A program made the translations under genes and the position numbers. A DNA stretch of 64,000 nt, from contig NZ_LR792632.1 in assembly GCF_902827225.1 (NCBI RefSeq), forward strand, positions 1,011,030-1,075,029. Reading direction: 5' to 3'. The DNA comes from Methanocaldococcus lauensis. GTDB lineage: Archaea; AGJL01; Methanococci; Methanococcales; Methanocaldococcaceae. The notes under the pieces are model-generated. The model did no database searches. It was not told where the DNA came from and saw only the letters and a list, made by a program, of their open reading frames with translations. The first letter of the stretch is position 1. Every line of letters begins with the position of its first letter. Shown one piece after another: positions 10,108 to 19,545 of the stretch.

Positions 10108-11451
10108 ATGTATCGTCTAATTTCAAAAAATCACGCTGATAAAATTTTAAAAATGCTCACCGATGAACTTAAAGAGGTAGAAAAAATTTTAAATGAAAAA
10201 ATTGATTGGAAACCTCTACCAGAAAAGAAAGAAAGTAAGGTTTATGCCATTGATGGTAGTCAAGGAAAGTCAAGGCTTAGTGGAACTATTATATATACTG
10301 TTGCATCTTATGCCTTTGGTAATGGAAAAAATGCTCGTTTTGTTTATACTAACGCTATGACATACAATCATGGAATTTCCGACCAAATTATTAGGTTGCA
10401 GATGGAAACACTTGAAAATATGCTTGGCTCTATAGTTGGAAATAATGAATATACTATATTAATGGATGGAACTCTTACAGGTTCTTTGACGAGACCTCCA
10501 GTTTATCCAGAGAGCGTTAGAGGAATAACTACCGTAATGAATGCTTTAGGTGAGAAATGTTTAAAAAAACTTATTGATGATTTTATCAATAGACTTAATT
10601 GTCACTATGAAGAACTTGAAAAAAATCTTGAAGAAAAAAGAGAAATATATGATTCTGTAATATTGGCAGATGATGTTGTAGAAGAATATTCAGAATTTTA
10701 TAATGCTATGGAAGGTTATTCATATAGAGACGCTCCAATTCCAAGTAATCTTAAAAAACTGAAAGTTTCATTAGAAACTCTGATGGAATCTGCTGAAAAA
10801 GGGGAGACGATTGAAGATGTTATATATCACTATCTTTCTGAATATGGAGAAGAAAAAACACTAACTATTGAAGATGCTAAAAACACTATCCATGTAGTTT
10901 TGAGTTACCTTGAATATCTCTACTCCCTTGAAAGACTTCTCCAAAGAGAACTTATATACATTGCAAAGAGCTTCTACAGTAGGAAAATTACTTCAAAACT
11001 TGGCATCAATACAGTTGATGTTCCATTCCTTGATGCATATTTATTAAAAATTTACGGTGAAGAAATTCCGGGATACTATGTTATTTACGACCCAGAAAGA
11101 GATTATGAGAAAAAGAATATATCCCACTGCTTACCAAGGGTTTTAAGAAACTACTTTCCAACAGTTCAGGAGTTCATAGAAAAAGGAGTTCCCTCAGCAT
11201 ACATCAGGACGATGAAGGGGGGAGTAATATATTTACTTCAATCTAATAACATAATCAACGATGAACTAATAGGAAAACTTCTATGGCACGAAAATAGTGG
11301 TTATATAAGACCTCTTCAGAAGGCTCATGAGGGAGTAAAGATTGAACAACAGACTTTTAAGATAGAACTCGATGCCCTAATGAATTACTTAAAGAGAAAA
11401 AATAAAGAGTTGAGAGTTTTCATAAAATATGGTAGGTCTCCTTTGGAGTGA
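10108..11451 (+). CDS. nurA: NurA 5'-3' nuclease
   Basis: 447 aa NurA-domain nuclease, partner of HerA in end resection. The two metal-binding acidic motifs are present: YAIDGSQG (D about residue 48) and ILMDGT (D about 119), with an RNase H-like fold between them and the C-terminal GYIRPLQKAHE segment. A GTG at 10099 opens the frame, but GAGGTG at 10094-10099 is the ribosome binding site and stands 8 nt before the ATG at 10108, so that ATG is chosen. It begins 3 bp after the rad50 stop. Confidence 0.92.
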   Translation: MYRLISKNHADKILKMLTDELKEVEKILNEKIDWKPLPEKKESKVYAIDGSQGKSRLSGTIIYTVASYAFGNGKNARFVYTNAMTYNHGISDQIIRLQMETLENMLGSIVGNNEYTILMDGTLTGSLTRPPVYPESVRGITTVMNALGEKCLKKLIDDFINRLNCHYEELEKNLEEKREIYDSVILADDVVEEYSEFYNAMEGYSYRDAPIPSNLKKLKVSLETLMESAEKGETIEDVIYHYLSEYGEEKTLTIEDAKNTIHVVLSYLEYLYSLERLLQRELIYIAKSFYSRKITSKLGINTVDVPFLDAYLLKIYGEEIPGYYVIYDPERDYEKKNISHCLPRVLRNYFPTVQEFIEKGVPSAYIRTMKGGVIYLLQSNNIINDELIGKLLWHENSGYIRPLQKAHEGVKIEQQTFKIELDALMNYLKRKNKELRVFIKYGRSPLE

Positions 11452-11485
11452 TAATTTCTAAATAAAAAATAAAAGAGGGTGATTA

Positions 11486-11887
11486 ATTATATACAAAATA
11501 GTTCCAGACACAAACTTTCTAATCTATGTTTTTAAACATAAGATTAACTTTGACTATGAAATAGAGAGGGCTATAAACTCAAAATTTGAAATTGTTATAT
11601 TATCTCCAGTAAAGGAAGAGTTAGAAAAGTTATTAAATAACCCTAATTTAAAAGGTAAAGAAAGATTAGCTATAAGATTGGCTCTTAATAAAATAAAAAA
11701 TTATAAAATAGTTAATACTAACTCTGAGAATTATGCAGACGAAGCTATTTTAAAGTATGCCCTACAAAATAAAAATGTTATCGTGGCTACGAATGATAAA
11801 GAACTTAAAGAGAAATTGATAGAAAATAATATCCCAGTTATGGTGGTTAGGCAGAAAAAATACTTTGAAGTTTTTGGAATGCTATAA
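11486..11887 (+). CDS. PIN-domain nuclease-like protein, non-standard start codon
   Basis: 133 codons with a complete PIN fold: D8 (VPDTNFLIY), E44/E45, D85 (YADEAIL) and D104 (ATNDKEL), the four acidic residues of a PIN ribonuclease of the FCF1/VapC9-like type. The in-frame stop TGA at 11480-11482 is followed by TTA ATT ATA TAC, with no ATG, GTG or TTG before the essential D8. GAGGGTGAT at about 11475-11482 points to ATT at 11486 (or ATA at 11489) as the initiator. The next standard start, TTG 11678, would remove the first catalytic Asp and half of the fold. It follows nurA by 34 bp and may be part of the repair operon. No antitoxin gene is next to it. Confidence 0.72.
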   Translation: MIYKIVPDTNFLIYVFKHKINFDYEIERAINSKFEIVILSPVKEELEKLLNNPNLKGKERLAIRLALNKIKNYKIVNTNSENYADEAILKYALQNKNVIVATNDKELKEKLIENNIPVMVVRQKKYFEVFGML

Positions 11888-11908
11888 AAAATAGTTTGGT
11901 GATTAAAT

Positions 11909-12733
11909 ATGAGATTTGGAGTTTCATCATTGGTTTTTTTACCAGAGAGTTTAACATCCTCATTGGAAAAGATTGCTGAGCACAACTTTGACGCTTGGGA
12001 GATTGTTTGCGAAGGAACTCATTATTTATCTCCAAAAAACATAAAGTATCTTATGGAGTTAAAAAACAAATATGAAGTTGATATTGTAGTTCATGCTCCT
12101 TTTGCTGACTTAAATCCAGCATCTATGAATGAAAGAGTTAGAAGATTAACTGTTGATTGTATAAGAGATGCCATTGAAGGGGCTTTTGAATTAGATTCTG
12201 AAGTTGTCGTAGTTCATCCTGGATACATTCCAGAACTTTGGAGTAACTATGTAAATGACATCTTAGATAACAACTTTTCAACTCTCTCAGAAATCGTAGA
12301 AATAGCAGAAGATTATGGAATAAAAATTGGCCTGGAAAATATGCCAAATTATAAAGGGCTCTTAGGAACTACTCCTGAGTCTTTATTAGAAATTGTTAAG
12401 GACATTGATTCAAAAAATTTAGGAATAACTTTTGATATAGGGCATGCAAATACTGTTGGAAATCCATCAGAATTCGTTGAAAAACTTCAAAACATTGGAA
12501 TTGGGATAATTCATATTCATGCCCATGACAATAATGGATATGAAGATGAACATTTAAAGCTTGGAGAAGGAAATATTAACTTTATTGAAGTATTGGAAAA
12601 ATTAAAAGAAATTAAGTATGATGGAATTATTACCATTGAAAATAAAAATATAAGAGACGCTGTAAAAAGTAAGGACATTTTAAAGGAATATTTAGAAATT
12701 GCTAATGAAAGATTGTTTGAAAAAATAAAATAA
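11909..12733 (+). CDS. AP endonuclease 2/xylose isomerase-like TIM-barrel protein
   Basis: 274 aa COG1082-type barrel. Metal-ligand positions are visible at strand ends: VVHAPF, VVVHPG, LENMP, FDIGHA, IHAHDN and TIENK, with Glu, Asp and His as in endonuclease IV and sugar phosphate isomerases. An isomerase/epimerase or an AP-endonuclease role are both possible; proximity to repair genes is weak evidence for the latter. The ATG has GGTGATTAAAT before it, 21 bp after the PIN gene. Confidence 0.8.
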   Translation: MRFGVSSLVFLPESLTSSLEKIAEHNFDAWEIVCEGTHYLSPKNIKYLMELKNKYEVDIVVHAPFADLNPASMNERVRRLTVDCIRDAIEGAFELDSEVVVVHPGYIPELWSNYVNDILDNNFSTLSEIVEIAEDYGIKIGLENMPNYKGLLGTTPESLLEIVKDIDSKNLGITFDIGHANTVGNPSEFVEKLQNIGIGIIHIHAHDNNGYEDEHLKLGEGNINFIEVLEKLKEIKYDGIITIENKNIRDAVKSKDILKEYLEIANERLFEKIK

Positions 12734-12758
12734 AGGAGTAATTTATTATTTTATTTTT

Positions 12759-12806
12759 TTGGTTAAATTATTTTTATTTTAATTCTAAAGTTTGGTTATT
12801 TTAACC
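12759..12806. promoter_or_regulatory. Repeated TTGGTTA and GGTTA/TAACC inverted repeat upstream of the AcnX-type gene
   Basis: TTGGTTA occurs at 12759-12765 and 12792-12798; the second copy forms GGTTA-TTT-TAACC (12794-12806). It lies 24-70 bp before the ATG at 12830 in a 96-bp intergenic gap. Operator function is inferred from symmetry and position only. Confidence 0.3.
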
Positions 12807-12829
12807 TAAAAAAGATTTTGGTGGAATAA

Positions 12830-14038
12830 ATGTATCTTACAAAAGAGGAGGAAAAAATTTTAGATGGAGAATATGGAGAAATTTTAAGAAAATGTATGAA
12901 TTTGTTGGTTTCTTTGGGGGACATATATGGGGCTGAAAGATTAATTCCAATAAAATCTGCTCAAATTTCTGGGGTTTCATATAAAACAATAGGAGACATT
13001 GGATTAGAATTTTTAGAGGATTTTTCTAAAGAAAATGTTAAAGTTAAGGTTCATTCTACATTAAACCCGGCTGGAATGGATTTAGATATATGGAGAGAAT
13101 TAGGCATAAGTGAAGAATTTGCTAAAAAACAGTTAAGAATAATAGAGGCGTTTAAAAAAATGGGTGTTGAAATTGGTTGCACTTGCACTCCTTATTTAAC
13201 TGGAAACCTACCTAAATTTGGAGAACATATAAGTTGGGCTGAAAGTTCAGCTGTGAGTTTTGCAAATTCAGTTATTGGAGCACGAACAAATAGAGAAGGA
13301 GGACCTTCAGCATTAGCATCAGCAATTATTGGAAAAACGCCATACTATGGTTATCACTTAGATGAAAATAGAAAAGCAAATTATGTTATAGAGTTAGATA
13401 TTCAATTAATAAAAAATATTGACAAAGAAGAGAGTTTTTATGGTGCCTTAGGTTACTTAGTTGGAAAAATTGTAAAAAATGGAGTTCCTTATTTTGAAAA
13501 TTTATACAAACTAAATCCCAATAATGATGACTTAAAATCCTTAGGGGCGGCAATGGCGGCGAGTGGTGGAGTAGCATTATATCACGCTAAAAATTTGACA
13601 GCAGAGTGCAAAGTTAAAAATGTTATTGATGACAAAGTTGAAAAGATAACTATTGGAATTGATGATATAAAAGAGAGTTATGAAAAATTAAATACAACAA
13701 ACGAAGAGCCTGATTTAATTTGTATTGGCTGTCCCCACTGCTCTCTAATGGAAATTAAAAAAATTGCTGAAATGTTAAAGGATAAGAAATTAAAATCTGA
13801 TTTATGGGTTTGTAGCTCTCTACATATTAAAGCAATAGCAGATAGAATGGGATATACAAAGATAATTAAAAAGGCAGGAGGAAAAATAATTAAAGATACT
13901 TGTATGGTTGTCTCTCCAATAGAGGATTTAGGTTATAAAGTTGTTGCTACAAACTCTGGAAAGGCATCTGTTTATTTGCCAAGTTTTTGTAAAAGTGAGG
14001 TAATTTTTGATGATTTAAAAAATATAATAGGGAAATAA
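12830..14038 (+). CDS. Phosphomevalonate dehydratase large subunit (aconitase X catalytic subunit)
   Basis: 402 aa AcnX catalytic (DUF521) subunit. In archaea this protein with the small swivelling subunit dehydrates (R)-5-phosphomevalonate to trans-anhydromevalonate 5-phosphate in the archaeal mevalonate pathway. Seen here: the substrate region with KVHSTLNPAGMD, the cysteine-rich segments GCTCTP, GCPHCSLME and WVCSSLHIKAIA that can hold the Fe-S cluster, and the IGARTNREGG motif. The partner small subunit is not adjacent but at 22332-22724 on the other strand. The start follows a GGTGGAATAA site. The stop overlaps the cbiB ATG by one base (TAATG). Confidence 0.9.
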   Translation: MYLTKEEEKILDGEYGEILRKCMNLLVSLGDIYGAERLIPIKSAQISGVSYKTIGDIGLEFLEDFSKENVKVKVHSTLNPAGMDLDIWRELGISEEFAKKQLRIIEAFKKMGVEIGCTCTPYLTGNLPKFGEHISWAESSAVSFANSVIGARTNREGGPSALASAIIGKTPYYGYHLDENRKANYVIELDIQLIKNIDKEESFYGALGYLVGKIVKNGVPYFENLYKLNPNNDDLKSLGAAMAASGGVALYHAKNLTAECKVKNVIDDKVEKITIGIDDIKESYEKLNTTNEEPDLICIGCPHCSLMEIKKIAEMLKDKKLKSDLWVCSSLHIKAIADRMGYTKIIKKAGGKIIKDTCMVVSPIEDLGYKVVATNSGKASVYLPSFCKSEVIFDDLKNIIGK

Positions 14039-14961
14039 TGTTAAATCCAATAATATTAATTTTAGCAGTTATTTTTGATAAAATAATTGGAGAACTTCCT
14101 GAAAAAATTCATCCAACTGTTTGGATAGGTAAATTAATATATTCCTTAGAAAAAATATTTAAATCTACAAATAGCAAAAATAGATATAAGGATTTTTTAT
14201 TTGGTTTTATAATTACTTTAATAACAATATCTGTTGTTGCTATTATATCAATCTATGTAGAAAAAATTGTTTTATCTCTATATTTTCCTTTAAACTATAT
14301 AGTATATGCTTTTTTACTATCAACAACTATTGGATATAAATCTTTATTCGATTTTTGTAAAAAGCCAATTTTGTATATTAAAGAGGGCAACATTGAAAAA
14401 GCAAGAGAGGCTGTTCAGCATATTGTAAGTAGGGATGCATCTAAGTTAGATAAGGAGCATATTCTCTCTGCCACTATAGAAAGTTTGTCTGAAAACATAA
14501 CTGACAGTATAATTGGAGCTTTATTTTATGCAATTATTTTTGGATTGCCTGGGGCTTTTGTTTATAGAGCAATAAATACATTAGATGCTATGATAGGTTA
14601 TAAAAATAAAAAATATCTATGGTATGGAAAAATTGCCGCGAGATTGGATGACATAGTAAATTTTATCCCTTCAAGAATATCTGGACTATTATTAATAATA
14701 ACTGCTCCATTTTACAAAGGAAATATAAGAAAGGCAATATATGGATTTTTAAAGGAATCTAATAAGGTAAGTTCTCCAAACTCTGGCTATACAATGGCTA
14801 CATTGGCTAATGCTTTAAATATAACATTAGAAAAAATAGGATATTATAAATTGGGTTCTGGAAAAATAGACATTGAAAAATCTCTAATGGCTTTTAAGGC
14901 AGTTGATTTTACAGTAATTACATTTTTAATAATTTACAGTTTAATCTGGTGGATACTATGA
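14038..14961 (+). CDS. cbiB: Adenosylcobinamide-phosphate synthase CbiB/CobD
   Basis: 307 aa integral membrane protein that joins aminopropanol (phosphate) to adenosylcobyric acid in cobamide synthesis, needed for corrinoid methyltransferases. Family signatures: KIHPTVWIGKLI near the N-terminus, IVSRDASKLDKEHILSATIESLSENITDS, and RAINTLDAMIGYKN; about five hydrophobic helices. Start and stop are fused to the neighbours (TAATG upstream, ATGA downstream), so it is in one operon with the AcnX-type gene and the Clp1-like gene. Confidence 0.94.
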   Translation: MLNPIILILAVIFDKIIGELPEKIHPTVWIGKLIYSLEKIFKSTNSKNRYKDFLFGFIITLITISVVAIISIYVEKIVLSLYFPLNYIVYAFLLSTTIGYKSLFDFCKKPILYIKEGNIEKAREAVQHIVSRDASKLDKEHILSATIESLSENITDSIIGALFYAIIFGLPGAFVYRAINTLDAMIGYKNKKYLWYGKIAARLDDIVNFIPSRISGLLLIITAPFYKGNIRKAIYGFLKESNKVSSPNSGYTMATLANALNITLEKIGYYKLGSGKIDIEKSLMAFKAVDFTVITFLIIYSLIWWIL

Positions 14962-16031
14962 TGAATAAATCTCTTTATCCATCAGAAGTTCCAGATGATA
15001 GATTTGAGGTTTTAAATAATCTTAAAGATAGTCAAAAGCCTATTAAAATTTTAATACTTGGAGGATTAAACAGTGGTAAAACTACTCTAACTACTTTTTT
15101 AGCTAATGAACTTTTAAATTTAAATTATAGAGTGGCTATAATTGATTGTGATATTGGACAAAAAAGTATTTTACCACCAGCAACTATAAGCTTATCATTT
15201 CCAAAAACAAATTTTAGCAATTTGTATGAACTTAAACCTTATAAAAGTTACTTTGTTGGTTCAACTACTCCAATTCAATTTTTTGGAGATATAGTTGTAG
15301 GAACTAAGTTGCTGTGTGATTATGCAGAGGATAAGGCAGATGTTGTTATAGTTGATACCACTGGATTAATAACGGGCTCTGGAGCTGATTTAAAGAGGAT
15401 GAAAATAGAAATGATTAAGCCAGATATTATAATAGCTCTGCAAAAAAGAAATGAACTTAAATCTATATTAAAGCCTTTTGAAAATAAAATTAGAATTTTT
15501 TACTTAAAAGTTTATGAAAATGCAAAATCATTTAGTAGGGAAGAGAGGAAAGAAATTAGAGCAGAAAAATGGAAAGAATACTTTAAAACTTCAAAAATTT
15601 ATAATATTGGTTTTAATGATGTAATTATTAGTGGAAGTAGGATATTTCAAGGAGAGAAGATTTTGAAGGATGAAAAATACCTATTAGAATCTCTTTTTAA
15701 ATGGAAAATACTCTATGGAGTTAAATGTGAGGGAAGATATACAATAGTAAAAAGAGATTTGGCAAATATGGTAAGACAGATTGATAAAAACATTCTATAC
15801 TACATTGAGCCTGAAAGATTTAACAACTTAATAGTTGGATTAATTGATGAAGAGGGCTTTTGCATTGGATTGGGTATATTAAAAAATATAAATTTTGAGA
15901 ATGAAACATTAGAGATACTATCCCCCATTAATGAAGATGAAATTAAAAATCTTAAAGAAATAAGGTTTGGAAGAATAAAAGTTAATGAAAATGGAGAAGA
16001 ACTTGGTTTATTAGATAGAGATTTAATATAA
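14958..16031 (+). CDS. Clp1/Grc3-family polynucleotide 5'-hydroxyl kinase
   Basis: 357 aa. Walker A GGLNSGKTT, then IIDCDIGQKSILPPATISL, which is the Clp1/Grc3 Walker A-B layout with the DxGQ-like element, VDTTGLI, and a C-terminal GLIDEEGFCIGLGIL segment typical of this family. Archaeal members phosphorylate 5'-OH ends of RNA and DNA and are linked to tRNA splicing and RNA repair. The ATG at 14958 overlaps the cbiB stop (ATGA) and sits 6 nt after GGTG; ATG 14961 is also possible, while the GTG at 14949 lies inside the ribosome binding site. Followed 19 bp later by the MJ1316-type gene. Confidence 0.85.
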   Translation: MMNKSLYPSEVPDDRFEVLNNLKDSQKPIKILILGGLNSGKTTLTTFLANELLNLNYRVAIIDCDIGQKSILPPATISLSFPKTNFSNLYELKPYKSYFVGSTTPIQFFGDIVVGTKLLCDYAEDKADVVIVDTTGLITGSGADLKRMKIEMIKPDIIIALQKRNELKSILKPFENKIRIFYLKVYENAKSFSREERKEIRAEKWKEYFKTSKIYNIGFNDVIISGSRIFQGEKILKDEKYLLESLFKWKILYGVKCEGRYTIVKRDLANMVRQIDKNILYYIEPERFNNLIVGLIDEEGFCIGLGILKNINFENETLEILSPINEDEIKNLKEIRFGRIKVNENGEELGLLDRDLI

Positions 16032-16050
16032 TACTTATAGATGTGGAATT

Positions 16051-16299
16051 ATGCTCAAGGAAATATTAAATAAACTCTTTTGGCATCCAAATTATAAGGA
16101 TAACATAGATAATTTTGAGATTGTTATAATCCATAGAGGAGGTAAAGATAATAAAAAAGTAATTCCATTAAGTGAGGTTAAAATTAAAGGAAATTATTTG
16201 TATTTGATATATGAAGATACTTACATTCCACTACATAGAATATTAGAGATTAGAAACAAAAAGACTGGTGAAATTTTGTATAAGAAATTAGGTTTTTAA
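16051..16299 (+). CDS. MJ1316-type RNA end-recognition domain protein (DUF504/UPF0248)
   Basis: 82 aa single-domain protein of family PF04457, with the conserved FWHP at the N-terminus, IIHRGG in the middle and IPLHRILEIRNKKTGE near the end. The family is predicted, from fusion and neighbourhood evidence, to bind RNA ends bearing cyclic phosphate. Its place right after a Clp1-like 5'-kinase supports an RNA processing or repair role. It ends tail to tail with the MFS gene, overlapping it by 12 bp. Confidence 0.88.
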   Translation: MLKEILNKLFWHPNYKDNIDNFEIVIIHRGGKDNKKVIPLSEVKIKGNYLYLIYEDTYIPLHRILEIRNKKTGEILYKKLGF

Positions 16300-17472
16300 A
16301 AATAACAACAACAAACCTGAAAATATTGCTAAGAAACTTCCATATAAAAATGTTATTTCTGGATTTATTTTCCATAGATAGCCAGCTATCAAACTTGCAG
16401 GTAAGCTCGTTAATCCTACTACAGTATAAAACAATCCTAAAGCAGTGGCTCTAATATCTTCTGACGATAAATCAGATACATAAGCTTTCTGATTTCCAGC
16501 AAATGAGGCATAGGCAATTCCATATAAAGCAAACAACAATATTAAGCTTTTTTGAGAAATAAAGTAAGCAAATCCTAATGAGGTAATTCCATAAAGTATA
16601 TATCCTAAGGTTAAAACACTTTTTCTTCCAATTTTATCTGATAAAATTCCAAATGGAATTGAAAATGTGGCATAAAAGATGTTATATAAAATATAAAGAG
16701 CTATAGGAATTACAACAGCCATCTTTTCATCCACTATCATTAAAAATTCCTGAGCTCTCAAAATATAAAACATATAGCTAAAATTACTTAGAGTAAATAT
16801 GGCTGAGATTAGAATAAATAGCTTTAACTCTTTTGACAAGTTTTTAATTCCAACTCTAAATCTTATTTTGTTATTATTAGAAACAATCTTTTTTTCTTTA
16901 ACAAAATATAAAGGAATAATAGAAAAAAATCCAATAACTGCTGCTATTAAAATTATCTGATTAAACTTATATTGAAAAAACAATATAAACAATAGCGAAA
17001 TAGTAGAGCCTAATATTGCCCCAGCAGTATCAAAAGCTCTCTGTATTCCAAAACCTTTACCCAAAGTTTTAGGCATACTTTCAGATATTATTGCATCTCT
17101 TGGAGCAGTTCTTATTCCTTTTCCCATTCTTTCAAGGGATGAAAATATAATTGCCTTTAACCAGCTTTTTGATAAACCTAAGAGGAGTTTAAATATTGAG
17201 GATGTTAAGTAACCTAAAATGACAAAAATCTTTCTTTTTCTTATTTTATCTGAATAATAACCAACTAAAACCATCAAAATATTTGAGATAAGCTCCCTCA
17301 ATCCTCCAACTAAGCCAATTGATAAACTACCTCCTCCTAAACTTGTAATAAGCATTGGTAAAATTGGCATTATCATCTCACTACTCATATCATTCAAAAA
17401 GCTTGTAAATCCTAACAAATAGACATTTTTAGATAATTCCTTAGTATTCTTTTGTAAATTTTGTTTTTCCAC
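16288..17472 (-). CDS. Major facilitator superfamily transporter
   Basis: About 394 aa with some 12 hydrophobic segments. The first cytoplasmic loop carries the MFS motif (VGYYSDKIRKRK) and the second half repeats it (FGILSDKIGRKS). The segment RMGKGIRTAPRDAIISES resembles drug/proton antiporters and archaeal arabinose/drug-efflux-like proteins. Substrate unknown. The frame opens at 17484, but GGTGAG directly precedes the GTG at 17472 with normal spacing and would lie inside the gene if 17484 were used. Single-gene unit. Confidence 0.87.
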   Translation of the reverse strand: MEKQNLQKNTKELSKNVYLLGFTSFLNDMSSEMIMPILPMLITSLGGGSLSIGLVGGLRELISNILMVLVGYYSDKIRKRKIFVILGYLTSSIFKLLLGLSKSWLKAIIFSSLERMGKGIRTAPRDAIISESMPKTLGKGFGIQRAFDTAGAILGSTISLLFILFFQYKFNQIILIAAVIGFFSIIPLYFVKEKKIVSNNNKIRFRVGIKNLSKELKLFILISAIFTLSNFSYMFYILRAQEFLMIVDEKMAVVIPIALYILYNIFYATFSIPFGILSDKIGRKSVLTLGYILYGITSLGFAYFISQKSLILLFALYGIAYASFAGNQKAYVSDLSSEDIRATALGLFYTVVGLTSLPASLIAGYLWKINPEITFLYGSFLAIFSGLLLLFLKT

Positions 17473-17573
17473 ATTTCTCACCATAAAATAATGATGAAAA
17501 AGTTAAATAAAATTTTTTCAGTTTATATTCTTAATTATAAAATTAAAAAATAGTAATTTTTGTGAGAGTCTTA

Positions 17574-19394
17574 TTAAGTAGAAACTTTTTTTGCAATATA
17601 TCCTCCTACAAACCCTATTAATCCTCCAACTATTGCAGATATGATAATGGCAATATTATTATTTTCTTTTGTAGATTCTTCAGCATTAACAATGTTCTCA
17701 TTTGTATTAATTATGTTAATTTCATTATCAAAACTCTCTTTGATTCCTTTATTATCTTTATTCAACTCTTTTACTATATCTATATCCATTTGAGCATAGT
17801 AAGAGCTATATTTATAGTACATAATCTTTAATAAACTATCATTTAAACTATTAGCATATTCATAATAACCAAGGGCTGATATTGGATTTATTCCTATAGT
17901 TTCAGCCATATTTATTTTATTCTTTGAAAAACTGTCTAAGTAATTTAAATAATCTTTATCCTCAAATATAACCAATGGAATCTCTGCCTCTACACATGTA
18001 TCTATACTTTTAGCAATTGTTAATACATAATCTCCTTCATTGTATGCTTTTTTAGCAGATTCTAAATCATCTAAAACGTCGTCACTTACTAAATTTGGAT
18101 ATAATGTCTCAACATATGTTGTAATTGTCTCAGCATTATCTAAATATTGCTGAGCCAAAGATTTTAGAGAGGATTCATTTATTATTTTATTGTTGCTATC
18201 ATTACAATTAATTTCACATAGTGTAACCCACCAAATTGCACTTTCTCCTCTCAATTTTGCAAAACTACCATATTTTATTGCATCTTCATAGTTTCCTAAG
18301 TAGTAAGATTTCCATGCCTTATCTAATAAACTCTCAGCCTCAGATATTCTAACCCTTCCAGATAAAATTTCTTCAAAGTTATTTAAAGTTAAATTTTTTG
18401 AATAAACTACTTTTTTATCATAATCTATTTGATTCTGAACATTGTTAAGATATGTTTTAATATCTTCTTCTCCTGTAAGATATTTTATTGTATGGTCGAT
18501 TGTTTCTAATTTAATTAGTGCGTTAAATGCTGAACATGTTGCAGAATAATATTTTTCATCCATATATTCATCGTTTGCCTTATCTAATAATTTTTTAGCT
18601 TCTTTTAATTCAGATGATAGTTTATTTTGATAATTGTAACCAAAATATTCGTTATTTAATTCATTGGAGATATTATCATATTTCTCATTTGCTGTTTTTA
18701 ATATCTTATCACATAAATCTTTCATTATTTTTTGATATTTTTCTTCAATAATTGGATTTTCAGGATATTTCTTCATAGTAATCTTTTTATTTGTAAAGTA
18801 TGGAAGTGCTTCATAAATACTTCCAACCTCTATAACTTTAACTCCTAACTTTTCTCCAAATTTAACAGCGTCTATTTTCATATTATTTTCAGTAACATAT
18901 CTTTGCCCTTTTGGGATTAACATAATTGTACAGTTTGCCTTTTTAGCGGCTTCTATTTTTTCTAATATTCCTCCTACTGGACCAATACTTCCATCTGGGT
19001 TTATAGTCCCAGTCATCATAACATTGTGGTTAATGCTCCAATTCATTAATGCACAGATAATTCCAATAGTCATTGTTGCTCCTGCTGATGGTCCTCCAAC
19101 TACTGGAACATCACTTCTTACAGTAATATAGACATTATATTTATTCATATCCTTTCCAGTAATCTCTCCAGCAACTTTTGCCGCAATTCTTGCTGAACCT
19201 TGCATATCTAACTGTGTTAATGGTAAAGTATCCATAAAAACATGTCCATTTCCTTTACTCACATTTATTTGTATACTTATAGGGACCCCTTCTGGACCCA
19301 TATCAGTTAAAGAAACTGCTGGAGCCTTTATAATTACAGCAAAAGTAGTATTTAATAATATAAATAAGAATAGCAATGTTAGTAGTTTTTTCAT
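17574..19394 (-). CDS. Exported S16 (Lon-like) serine protease with helical C-terminus and membrane anchor
   Basis: 606 aa. A signal peptide or anchor covers residues 1-19 ([19 protein letters not shown]). A Lon protease domain follows (about 22-215) with catalytic S103 in GGPSAGAT and K146 in [11 protein letters not shown]. There is no AAA+ domain, so this is not cytoplasmic LonB. Residues about 230-560 are helical and rich in Tyr/Ala pairs such as YYSATCSAF and [14 protein letters not shown], resembling TPR-like repeats. A C-terminal TM helix (about 577-600) ends in KK. Probably an ATP-independent cell-surface protease. The ATG at 19394 follows AGGTGAAATT; six further upstream codons are ignored. 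Monocistronic. Confidence 0.85.
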   Translation of the reverse strand: MKKLLTLLFLFILLNTTFAVIIKAPAVSLTDMGPEGVPISIQINVSKGNGHVFMDTLPLTQLDMQGSARIAAKVAGEITGKDMNKYNVYITVRSDVPVVGGPSAGATMTIGIICALMNWSINHNVMMTGTINPDGSIGPVGGILEKIEAAKKANCTIMLIPKGQRYVTENNMKIDAVKFGEKLGVKVIEVGSIYEALPYFTNKKITMKKYPENPIIEEKYQKIMKDLCDKILKTANEKYDNISNELNNEYFGYNYQNKLSSELKEAKKLLDKANDEYMDEKYYSATCSAFNALIKLETIDHTIKYLTGEEDIKTYLNNVQNQIDYDKKVVYSKNLTLNNFEEILSGRVRISEAESLLDKAWKSYYLGNYEDAIKYGSFAKLRGESAIWWVTLCEINCNDSNNKIINESSLKSLAQQYLDNAETITTYVETLYPNLVSDDVLDDLESAKKAYNEGDYVLTIAKSIDTCVEAEIPLVIFEDKDYLNYLDSFSKNKINMAETIGINPISALGYYEYANSLNDSLLKIMYYKYSSYYAQMDIDIVKELNKDNKGIKESFDNEINIINTNENIVNAEESTKENNNIAIIISAIVGGLIGFVGGYIAKKVST

Positions 19395-19496
19395 AATTTC
19401 ACCTAAGTCCAATTATTTTAAAATTATTTTTAAAGACACTATTGAGTTATATTATTATATATTATTTTTCCTACATTCCACATTATGATTTCAAAA

Positions 19497-19513
19497 CGAA
19501 AAATATATATATG
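19497..19513 (+). promoter_or_regulatory. BRE/TATA promoter of the tRNA-Ser gene
   Basis: CGAAAAATATATATATG lies 33-49 bp upstream of the mature tRNA 5' end, the usual distance for archaeal tRNA genes with a short leader. Confidence 0.7.
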
Positions 19514-19545
19514 TCTTATACCCAAATACTGTTTGCTTTCTTAGT

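Noticed and set aside
11731-12035. Two overlapping minus-strand open frames over the PIN and TIM-barrel genes
   Set aside because: Antisense shadows; both sense genes have conserved catalytic residues.
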